Translations under genes and position numbers: made by a program
DNA from: Caulobacteraceae bacterium
GTDB taxonomy: Bacteria > Pseudomonadota > Alphaproteobacteria > Caulobacterales > Caulobacteraceae
DNA: 8,461 bases
NCBI GenBank assembly: GCA_013815405.1
Contig: JACDGF010000073.1
Coordinates: 1-8,461 of the forward strand
Direction of reading: 5' to 3'
Shown: in pieces, positions 1 to 4,990 of the stretch
How the letters are laid out: every line of letters starts with the position of its first letter
Position numbering within the stretch: position 1 is the first letter of the stretch
Notes under the pieces: model-generated
Told to the model about the DNA's origin: nothing
Database searches by the model: none
The model's input: only the letters and a program-made list of their open reading frames with translations

Positions 1-246
1 TTGAGCCGGTTGGATCTGGCGGCGCTCGCAGACTCGGACATCCGCTTTCTTTTGAGCGTCGAGGCGCGCGATCCTGGGCTGGCGGCGGTCGTCCATGACC
101 TGAAGGCCTACACGGGACCGGACATCCGCCTGGGCCTGCGCTATGCCGACCTCATTACCCAGGGAGACGACGGCCGGGTCCTGGCCGACCTCACCCGGAT
201 CAGTGTCCTCGAGCCGGAGGACGTCGCGGGCGAGGAGGCGGGGTGA
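1..246 (+). CDS. C-terminal end of a KirBac-type inward-rectifier K+ channel (5' truncated by the window edge)
   Basis: The frame is open from the first base and stops at TGA 244-246, giving 81 residues. The TTG at position 1 is probably an internal codon and not a start. The sequence resembles the end of the cytoplasmic beta-sandwich domain of bacterial inward-rectifier potassium channels. It has a strand such as DIRFLLSVEARD where the family has a 'GhDe' strand, then YTGPDIRLGLRYADLI, matching the family pattern Y-x-x-(D/E)-(D)-I-x-x-G-x-(R)-(F/Y)-x-D-(I/L). The tail GRVLADLTRISVLEPED matches the usual 'dGr-x-x-x-D-x-s-r-x-h-d-t-e-p' ending. In that family this domain tetramerises below the membrane pore and gates it. 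The pore and selectivity filter would lie upstream, outside the window. The call comes from remembered family patterns, so it is probable and not certain. Confidence 0.7.
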   Translation: MSRLDLAALADSDIRFLLSVEARDPGLAAVVHDLKAYTGPDIRLGLRYADLITQGDDGRVLADLTRISVLEPEDVAGEEAG

Positions 247-407
247 GTTTGACTCGCCTCGCTTTCCCTTCCCCGTCATGATCGGACGGCCGTCCCGGTG
301 ATCCATGAACACCTTGCGTGGTGTGACCGCGCGATGCGCGGCCACGGCTGGCCTCGGGATCACGGGTGTCGGGACGAACGCCCGGCCATGACGGCCCAAA
401 AAAATGA
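247..407. other. Intergenic stretch with small hairpins between two convergent genes
   Basis: This is a 161-bp gap between the channel gene (+) and the HD hydrolase gene (-). It contains a 12-bp perfect palindrome (284-295). It also has two adjacent hairpins: ACACC/GGTGT with a 6-nt loop (309-324) and CCGCGC/GCGCGG with a GAT loop (327-341). A run of seven A (399-405 region) would be read as a U-run by transcripts of the minus-strand gene just after its stop. No strong GC stem directly precedes it, so a classical terminator is not established. The short open frame across 298-513 has no visible ribosome binding site and overlaps the 3' end of the real minus-strand gene, so I do not call it. 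Confidence 0.4.
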
Positions 408-944
408 TCACCCCCCGCCCCGAAGCGCCGCCGCCGCGGCGTCGAACTGGGCTTCTAGCCAGGGATTGACGCACCGGCAGCGGGCGACCACTTCGCTGGC
501 CCAGTTCAAATAGTCGTCCCGCCGTTCGCGCGCCCATCCGGTCGGCGGGCTGGCGGCGAGGGCGCGGAGGTTGGAGGTCTTGTCGGCGATCTTGATCGTC
601 TTGGCGCCGGTCGAGGCGTGGGCGGCGTGTTCGATCTGAAGCCGTTTGCGCTCCGCCTTGGGCAGGGACTTGTCGTCGGTCACCTCCGCCACGAGAGAGG
701 CCACGCGCGGGCCGAAGGAGGCGGCGAGCTCGCCGGGGGTGGCGCCGGTGTCCTCAACCGTGTCGTGCAGGATCGCCGCGACGATCAGATCGGGGTCGGC
801 TCCGCCGGTGGCCTCGGCGACCAGGGCCGCGACCTCGGTGAGGTGATTGATATAGGGCTCGCCGGCGTCGCCTTTCCGCCGCTGGCCGATGTGCTTGACG
901 GCCGCGAAATCATAGGCCCGCGCGAGCGTGACGAGACTGTTCAA
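408..944 (-). CDS. Small HD-domain (p)ppGpp hydrolase-like protein (MESH1/SpoT-type small alarmone hydrolase)
   Basis: The product is 178 aa and consists of a single HD hydrolase domain like the hydrolase half of SpoT/RelA or stand-alone MESH1. Visible motifs are H18 and RRKG (22-25) followed by YINH (H34), then LHDTVEDT (59-66; H60-D61 metal pair, E64-D65 catalytic acids), and IKIADKTSN (117-125; D121 metal ligand and N125 region). These match the Mn2+-dependent 3'-pyrophosphohydrolase core. No synthetase, TGS or ACT domain is present, so it can only hydrolyse. Family members degrade (p)ppGpp, and MESH1 also acts on NADPH; the substrate here is inferred. The start is TTG at 944-942, supported by an AAAGGAGG ribosome binding site 10 nt upstream (962-955). 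No in-frame ATG lies near the conserved N-terminus. It is divergent from parE across a 107-bp region. Stop TGA at 410-408. Confidence 0.85.
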   Translation of the reverse strand: MNSLVTLARAYDFAAVKHIGQRRKGDAGEPYINHLTEVAALVAEATGGADPDLIVAAILHDTVEDTGATPGELAASFGPRVASLVAEVTDDKSLPKAERKRLQIEHAAHASTGAKTIKIADKTSNLRALAASPPTGWARERRDDYLNWASEVVARCRCVNPWLEAQFDAAAAALRGGG

Positions 945-954
945 GGGACCGGCG

Positions 955-962
955 CCTCCTTT
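955..962 (-). promoter_or_regulatory. Ribosome binding site that fixes the TTG start of the HD hydrolase
   Basis: Read on the minus strand, 962 to 955 is AAAGGAGG, a near-perfect anti-16S complement. It is separated by 10 nt from TTG at 944-942. This supports the rare TTG start over any internal codon, because the HD-domain N-terminal helix begins only a few residues in. Confidence 0.65.
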
Positions 963-993
963 CGTTCGCGCCTGACACCGCCTTTTTCGCGCC

Positions 994-1000
994 GCGTCAA
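994..1000 (-). promoter_or_regulatory. Possible -35 element for the HD hydrolase gene
   Basis: The minus strand reads TTGACGC (1000 to 994), an exact match to the Caulobacter housekeeping -35 consensus TTGACGS. The best-placed -10 candidate downstream (GGTGTCAG, 14 nt on) fits GCTANAWC poorly. The promoter is therefore only a candidate. Confidence 0.3.
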
Positions 1001-1029
1001 CATCGCGCCGCCGCTAACCCTCCGGCATC

Positions 1030-1051
1030 GAATCGCTGCTAGACTCCCGCC
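1030..1051 (+). promoter_or_regulatory. Putative parE promoter -10 with two GANTC (CcrM) sites, leaderless arrangement
   Basis: GCTAGACT (1038-1045) matches the Caulobacter -10 consensus GCTANAWC in six of eight positions. Its last base is 6 nt from the A of the parE ATG at 1052, so transcription would begin at or next to the start codon. No Shine-Dalgarno sequence is visible, which fits a leaderless mRNA. Two GANTC motifs, the CcrM adenine-methylation target, sit here: GAATC at 1030-1034 and GACTC at 1042-1046, the second overlapping the -10. The -35 region is poor (CTAACC at 1014-1019, 20 nt away), which would fit a promoter needing an activator such as GcrA. That last point is inference. 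Confidence 0.45.
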
Positions 1052-3040
1052 ATGCCCAAGGCCGCCCAAGCCACCCTGTTCGACGACGCCCCGCCCCGGC
1101 GCGGGCCTTCCGCCTATTCGGCCAAGGACATCGAGGTGCTGGAGGGCCTGGAGCCGGTGCGCAAGCGGCCGGGCATGTACATCGGCGGAGTCGATGAGCG
1201 GGCCCTCCACCATCTCTTCGCCGAGGTGCTGGACAACGCCATGGACGAGGCGGTGGCCGGGCACGCCAAGCTGATCGAGGTCTCTCTCGGCGCCGACGGG
1301 ACCCTCACGGTGAGGGACGACGGGCGCGGCATGCCGGTCGACCCGCACCCCAAGTTTCCCAAGCTGTCGGCGCTGGAAGTGATCATGACCGTCCTGCATT
1401 CGGGCGGCAAGTTCTCCGGCAAGGCCTATGAGACCTCCGGCGGCCTGCACGGGGTTGGGGTGTCGGTGGTCAACGCCCTCTGCGAACGGGTCGAGGTCAC
1501 CGTCTGGAAGGACGGCTTCGAATGGCGCCAGATCTTCTCGCGCGGTCGGCCGACCTCGAGGCTCGAACAAATCGCGCCCAGCCGGCGACACGGCACGGCG
1601 CTCGGCTTCGCGCCCGATCCGGTGATCTTCGGCCAGGACGTCGCCTTTCGCCCGGCGCGCCTCTACCGCATGGCCCGGTCCAAGGCCTACCTCTTCCGCG
1701 GCGTCGAAATCCGCTGGCGTTGCGCGAACGAGCGCATCGCCGATGAGACCCCTGCCGAGGCGACCTTCCACTTCCCGGGCGGCCTGGCCGACTTCCTGGC
1801 CGAGACCACCAGCGGGATCGAGACCGTCACTCCCGAGCCGTTCGTCGGGCGGGTGGAACGCGAGGGCGAGGCCGGAGCGGTGGAGTGGGCGGTGGCCTGG
1901 ACTCCCGCCGGCTTCGGCGAGGCCGACGGCTTCATGCGCTCTTACTGCAACACCGTGCCCACCCCCGAGGGCGGGACCCACGAGGCGGGCCTGCGCGCGG
2001 TCCTCACCCGGGGCCTGAAGGCCTATGCCGAGCTTACCAACGAAAAACGCGGCGCCGCCATCGCCGCCGACGACGTCACCGCCCAGGCCGGCGCCCTGAT
2101 CAGCGTCTTCGTCCGCAACCCCGAGTTCCAGGGCCAGACCAAGGAGCGGCTCTCCTCCATCGACGCCCAGCGCCTGGTGGAGGCGGCCGTGCGCGACCCC
2201 TTCGACCACTGGCTCACCGCCCAGCCCAAGGCGGCCAGCGCCCTCTTGGCCTTCGTCATCGACCGCGCCGAGGAACGGCTCAAGCGGCGCAAGGATCGGG
2301 AGGTCGCCCGGGCCTCGGCCACCCGCAAGCTGCGGCTGCCGGGAAAGCTCGCCGATTGCTCGGTCCAGGCCGCGGACGGAACCGAACTCTTCATCGTCGA
2401 GGGCGACAGCGCCGGCGGCTCGGCCAAACAGGCCCGCGACCGCCGAACCCAGGCCATCCTGCCCCTGCGCGGCAAGATCCTCAACGTCGCCTCGGCCACC
2501 GCCGACAAGACCGTCGGCAACAAGGAACTGACGGATTTGATGCTGGCCCTGGGGGTGGCGGGTGGCGCACGCTACCGCGAGGGCGATCTGCGCTATGAGC
2601 GGATCATCATCATGACCGACGCCGACGTCGACGGGGCCCACATCGCGTCGCTTCTGATCACCTTCTTCTATCGCACATTGCCGGGCCTGATCCGCGCCGG
2701 CCGACTCTGCCTCGCCCTGCCTCCGCTCTATCGGCTCAGCCACGGCGGCAAGAGCGCCTACGCCCGCGACGAGGCCCACAAGGACGAGCTGCTGGCCACC
2801 GTCTTCAAGGGAAAACGCCCGGAGATCGGCCGCTTCAAGGGCCTGGGCGAGATGATGCCGGCGCAGCTCAAGGAAACCACCATGGATCCGCGCACCCGCA
2901 CCCTGGCGCGGGTCAGTCTGCCCGAGGCCGAGGCGCCGGTGGAGGAATTGGTGGAAACCCTTATGGGCCGCAAGCCGGAACTGCGTTTCCGCTTCATCCA
3001 GGACAACGCCCGGTTCGCGACGGCGGACGTGGACGTCTAG
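1052..3040 (+). CDS. parE: DNA topoisomerase IV subunit B (ParE)
   Basis: This is the ATPase/TOPRIM subunit of topoisomerase IV. With ParC it unlinks replicated daughter chromosomes in the cytoplasm. The product is 662 aa, normal for the family. The GHKL ATPase domain shows [10 protein letters not shown] (58-67, Mg-binding N62), DDGRGMP (89-94) and [14 protein letters not shown] (130-143, ATP lid). The transducer region includes GQTKERLSS (361-369), of the ParE type; gyrase B usually has QTKTKL. The TOPRIM domain has [11 protein letters not shown] (450-460, catalytic E450), PLRGKILNV (471-479) and [11 protein letters not shown] (521-531, D523/D525/D527 metal site). RFKGLGEM (594-601) and a final FIQDNA (648-653) complete the C-terminus. 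The ATG at 1052 has no ribosome binding site and may be used on a leaderless transcript. A 19-nt gap follows before the yaiI-like gene. Confidence 0.95.
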   Translation: MPKAAQATLFDDAPPRRGPSAYSAKDIEVLEGLEPVRKRPGMYIGGVDERALHHLFAEVLDNAMDEAVAGHAKLIEVSLGADGTLTVRDDGRGMPVDPHPKFPKLSALEVIMTVLHSGGKFSGKAYETSGGLHGVGVSVVNALCERVEVTVWKDGFEWRQIFSRGRPTSRLEQIAPSRRHGTALGFAPDPVIFGQDVAFRPARLYRMARSKAYLFRGVEIRWRCANERIADETPAEATFHFPGGLADFLAETTSGIETVTPEPFVGRVEREGEAGAVEWAVAWTPAGFGEADGFMRSYCNTVPTPEGGTHEAGLRAVLTRGLKAYAELTNEKRGAAIAADDVTAQAGALISVFVRNPEFQGQTKERLSSIDAQRLVEAAVRDPFDHWLTAQPKAASALLAFVIDRAEERLKRRKDREVARASATRKLRLPGKLADCSVQAADGTELFIVEGDSAGGSAKQARDRRTQAILPLRGKILNVASATADKTVGNKELTDLMLALGVAGGARYREGDLRYERIIIMTDADVDGAHIASLLITFFYRTLPGLIRAGRLCLALPPLYRLSHGGKSAYARDEAHKDELLATVFKGKRPEIGRFKGLGEMMPAQLKETTMDPRTRTLARVSLPEAEAPVEELVETLMGRKPELRFRFIQDNARFATADVDV

Positions 3041-3059
3041 GCGGCCCCGCCCCAAGCCG

Positions 3060-3512
3060 ATGGAGATCTGGATCGACGCCGACGCCTGCCCGGTGAAGCC
3101 GGAGGCCTATCGCGTCGCCCAGCGCCATGGGCTGAAGGTCCATGTGGTGGCCAACGCCTTCATGATAGTCCCAGCCCACCCCCTCATCGAACGGGTGATC
3201 GTGGAGGCGGGCCCCGACGCGGCCGACGACTGGATCGCCGGGCACGTTCAGGCGGGAGACGTCGTGATCACCGGCGACATCCCCTTGGCGGATCGGGCGT
3301 TGAAGGCCGGCGCCGCGGCCCTTGCGCCCAACGGCCGGCCCTTCACCGAGGATTCGATCGGCGCCGCGATCGCCCAGCGCGCCATCATGGAACAGATCCG
3401 CTCCACCGGCGCGATAACCGGCGGCCCCAAGCCCTTCGCGCCGGCCGATCGCTCGCGCTTCCTCCAGGCTCTGGACGAGGCGGTGGGCCGCGAGCTGAGG
3501 CGCCGGCGATGA
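3060..3512 (+). CDS. UPF0178 / YaiI-YqxD family protein (DUF188)
   Basis: The product is 150 aa, the standard length of this widely conserved family of unknown function. Hallmarks are the N-terminal strand WIDADACPVK (4-13, with D6, D8 and C10), VVANAF (29-34), DVVITGDIPLAD (67-78, D73) and GGPKPFAPADRSRF (121-134). To my recollection the family belongs to the PIN-like nuclease fold, with the acidic residues D6, D8 and D73 grouped as a possible metal site. No reaction is established, so nuclease activity is inference. The ATG at 3060 lies 19 nt after the parE stop and has no clear ribosome binding site, suggesting translational coupling. Its TGA (3510-3512) overlaps the arfB ATG (3509-3511) as ATGA, so the two are translated together. 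Confidence 0.9.
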   Translation: MEIWIDADACPVKPEAYRVAQRHGLKVHVVANAFMIVPAHPLIERVIVEAGPDAADDWIAGHVQAGDVVITGDIPLADRALKAGAAALAPNGRPFTEDSIGAAIAQRAIMEQIRSTGAITGGPKPFAPADRSRFLQALDEAVGRELRRRR

Positions 3513-3931
3513 TCGCCGTGACCGACGACGTGAATCTCGACGACACGGAACTCGAATTCAGCTTCGTGCGCGCCTCCGGGCCGGGCGGCCAGAACGTGAA
3601 CAAGGTCTCCACCGCCGTTCAGATGCGCTTCGACGCGCGCCGCTCCCCTTCCCTGCCCGACGATGTGAGCGCGCGCCTTCAGGCGCTGGCCGGATCACGT
3701 CTCACCCGCGACGGCGTCATCGTCATCAACGCCTCCCGCCACCGCAGCCAGGAGCGCAACCGCGCCGACGCTGTCGAGCGCCTGGTCGCCCTGATCGCCA
3801 AGGCCTGCGTCGCCCCGGTCAAACGCCGCCCGACCCGCCCGACCAAGGCCGCCAAGGAGCGCCGCCTGGTCGCCAAGGCGCGCCGCGCGGGCGTCAAGGC
3901 GGGGCGCGGCAAGCCGGCGGAGAGGGAGTAG
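3509..3931 (+). CDS. arfB: Alternative ribosome-rescue factor B, peptidyl-tRNA hydrolase (ArfB/YaeJ)
   Basis: ArfB frees ribosomes stalled on mRNAs without a stop codon by hydrolysing peptidyl-tRNA in the P site, as a backup to tmRNA. The product is 140 aa, the same size as E. coli ArfB. The catalytic domain (about 1-100) carries the GGQ loop within RASGPGGQNVNKVST (21-35, GGQ at 26-28), shared with class I release factors. It also has LTRDGVIVINASRHRSQ (65-81). The domain is too short to be RF1 or RF2, and codon-recognition domains are absent. A lysine/arginine-rich tail (about 104-137) matches the segment that enters the empty mRNA channel. The start overlaps the stop of the UPF0178 gene by ATGA. 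The stop at 3929-3931 is 20 nt before the large inverted-repeat element, which may end the transcript. Confidence 0.92.
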   Translation: MIAVTDDVNLDDTELEFSFVRASGPGGQNVNKVSTAVQMRFDARRSPSLPDDVSARLQALAGSRLTRDGVIVINASRHRSQERNRADAVERLVALIAKACVAPVKRRPTRPTKAAKERRLVAKARRAGVKAGRGKPAERE

Positions 3932-3951
3932 GCGAAGACGAGCGCTTCCTT

Positions 3952-4090
3952 CCTCCCTCCCCTTCATGGGGAGGGACAGGCGGCGAAGCCGCCAGGGTGG
4001 GGAAGTGGGGTCGACGCGCAATGTGGGGATGTCCCAGACATCCCCACCCGATCGCTTTGCGATCTGCCCTCCCCATGAAGGGGAGGGAGG
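3952..4090. repeat. 139-bp palindromic intergenic element with 24-bp terminal inverted repeats
   Basis: The ends 3952-3975 and 4067-4090 are perfect 24-nt inverted repeats of each other. Each is itself imperfectly palindromic (CCTCCC...GGGAGG type around TTCATGGGG). Inside lie three further perfect hairpins: GGCGGC-GAA-GCCGCC (3979-3993), an 11-bp stem with CCA loop (4023-4047), and GATCGC-TTT-GCGATC (4050-4064). The element fills nearly the whole gap between convergent arfB and the aldolase gene, 20 nt past one stop and 12 nt from the other. It encodes no transposase and shows no obvious target-site duplication. It looks like a non-autonomous, MITE-like or REP-like dispersed repeat. Placement suggests it also acts as a bidirectional terminator; that role is inferred. 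Confidence 0.85.
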
Positions 4091-4102
4091 CGATAGATTC
4101 AA

Positions 4103-4873
4103 CTACGCGTCGTATCCGGGGCTCCGCCGATCCAGCCGGCGCAGGCAACCGGGCCACGCGAGGGCGCCGCCCATGCCGCCTCTCACCTGGCCGCGAACCG
4201 CATCCTGGCTGGCCTGCGAGGCGAGCAGGACGTTCTCCCGCCCGGCCGACAGCGCCATCACCTGTTGTTTGCAGGCGCGTTCGAGATAGAACATCGCCGT
4301 CCAGCAATCGCCCGCCGTCTTGCCGACCGCCAGGGTGCCGTGGTTGCGCAGCAGCATCACCGCCTTGTCACCCAGGTCCGCGACGAGCCGATCGCGCTCT
4401 TCGTGGTTGAGGGCGATGCCCTCATAGTCATGGTAGGCGAGGCTGGGCCGGATGATCAGGGCGTGCTGGCTGAGCGGCAGCAGACCCTCCTTCTGCGCCG
4501 CGACCGCCACCCCTTGGTCGGTGTGCAGGTGCATCACGAATTGGGCGTCCTCGCGCGCGGCGTGGACCGCCGAATGGATGGTGAAGCCGGCCGGATTGAT
4601 GAACGAAGAGGTTTCCTGGCGGACCTGCCCCTCCAGGTCGACCTTGATCAGGGAGGAGGCGGTGATCTCCTCGAAGAACAGGCCATAGGGATTGATCAGG
4701 AAATGGTGCTCCGGCCCGGGCACGCGGGCCGAGATGTGGGTGTAGATCATGTCGTCCCAGCCGAACAACGCCACCAGGCGATAGAGCGCGGCCAGGTCGA
4801 CGCGCGCGCCCCATTCCTCCGGCGAAACCTTGCCGGCCAGCGAGCCCGCGCCCGCGAGTGATCCGTCCGCCAT
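4103..4873 (-). CDS. Class II aldolase/adducin domain protein, adducin-head-like
   Basis: The product is 256 aa and consists of one class II aldolase/adducin domain. The likely Zn2+ ligands are present: H115 and H117 in VMHLHTDQG and H178 in LLRNHGTLAVG. The middle, including NPAGFTIHSAVHAARED (93-109), GLLPLSQHAL (130-139) and AYHDYEGI (146-153), resembles the N-terminal head of animal adducins more than FucA/AraD. The glutamate that FucA uses for catalysis (in its PSSEW motif) is not present in NPAGFTIH; by alignment on the histidine it falls on a glycine. Substrate and even enzymatic activity are therefore unknown. The ATG at 4873-4871 is chosen because GGAGG (4885-4881) lies 7 nt upstream. 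A longer frame from TTG at 4888 would put that ribosome binding site inside the gene. It is divergent from the radical SAM gene. A TTGACC-like -35 (4940-4935) is seen without a convincing -10. Confidence 0.88.
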   Translation of the reverse strand: MADGSLAGAGSLAGKVSPEEWGARVDLAALYRLVALFGWDDMIYTHISARVPGPEHHFLINPYGLFFEEITASSLIKVDLEGQVRQETSSFINPAGFTIHSAVHAAREDAQFVMHLHTDQGVAVAAQKEGLLPLSQHALIIRPSLAYHDYEGIALNHEERDRLVADLGDKAVMLLRNHGTLAVGKTAGDCWTAMFYLERACKQQVMALSAGRENVLLASQASQDAVRGQVRGGMGGALAWPGCLRRLDRRSPGYDA

Positions 4874-4879
4874 GGCGGT

Positions 4880-4886
4880 TCCTCCC
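4880..4886 (-). promoter_or_regulatory. Ribosome binding site deciding the aldolase start
   Basis: On the minus strand 4886-4880 reads GGGAGGA, with 7 nt to the ATG at 4873. This is ideal spacing. It rules out the in-frame TTG at 4888, which would overlap the site itself. Confidence 0.75.
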
Positions 4887-4956
4887 AAATCGGATGATCC
4901 TTTGCGAGCCGACCGTCGCGCCCCGAGGCTTTCCGGTCAAGAGGCCGAACGACAGC

Positions 4957-4990
4957 TGGACGGAACAAACCGGGAACTCTAAAAGAGGGA
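4957..4990 (+). promoter_or_regulatory. Predicted sigma-70 type promoter of the radical SAM / UdgX operon
   Basis: TGGACGG (4957-4963) differs at one base from the Caulobacter -35 consensus TTGACGS. After a 14-nt spacer comes TCTAAAAG (4978-4985), six of eight matches to GCTANAWC. Consensus spacing is 10-14, so the geometry fits. The -10 ends 5 nt before the ATG at 4991, so the transcript would start at or beside the start codon. The GAGGG at 4985-4989 is only 1 nt from the ATG and is too close to be a useful ribosome binding site. The spacer carries the LexA-type box. Confidence 0.6.
4963..4977. promoter_or_regulatory. Putative LexA (SOS) operator, GAAC-N7-GAAC
   Basis: The sequence has GAAC at 4963-4966, seven bases, and GAAC at 4974-4977. 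On the other strand this reads GTTC-N7-GTTC, exactly the SOS box known for alphaproteobacterial LexA. It fills the spacer between the predicted -35 and -10, a classic repressor position. The region is divergent, so the box is also about 90 bp upstream of the aldolase start. I saw no second copy elsewhere in the window's intergenic DNA. Confidence 0.72.

Noticed and set aside
1052..3040. Gyrase subunit B in place of ParE
   Set aside because: The transducer motif is QTKERL and not QTKTKL, and the length and C-terminal FIQDNA ending fit ParE better.
941..3055. A 704-aa open frame on the minus strand opposite parE
   Set aside because: It is the antisense shadow of parE in GC-rich DNA. It is low-complexity (Gly/Asp/Leu/Val-rich) with no family pattern, while the plus strand has every ParE motif.
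3952..4090. CRISPR array or insertion sequence
   Set aside because: There are no regularly spaced direct repeats and no transposase. The structure is one nested inverted repeat.
3894..4410. Open frames running through the inverted-repeat element on both strands
   Set aside because: They arise from GC-rich palindromic DNA lacking stops and have no ribosome binding sites or homology.
4265..4861. A 198-aa plus-strand open frame opposite the aldolase gene
   Set aside because: Antisense shadow; the minus strand shows zinc-site and adducin motifs over the same interval.
4874..4888. TTG start five codons upstream for the aldolase
   Set aside because: The TTG overlaps the GGGAGGA ribosome binding site that serves the ATG at 4873.
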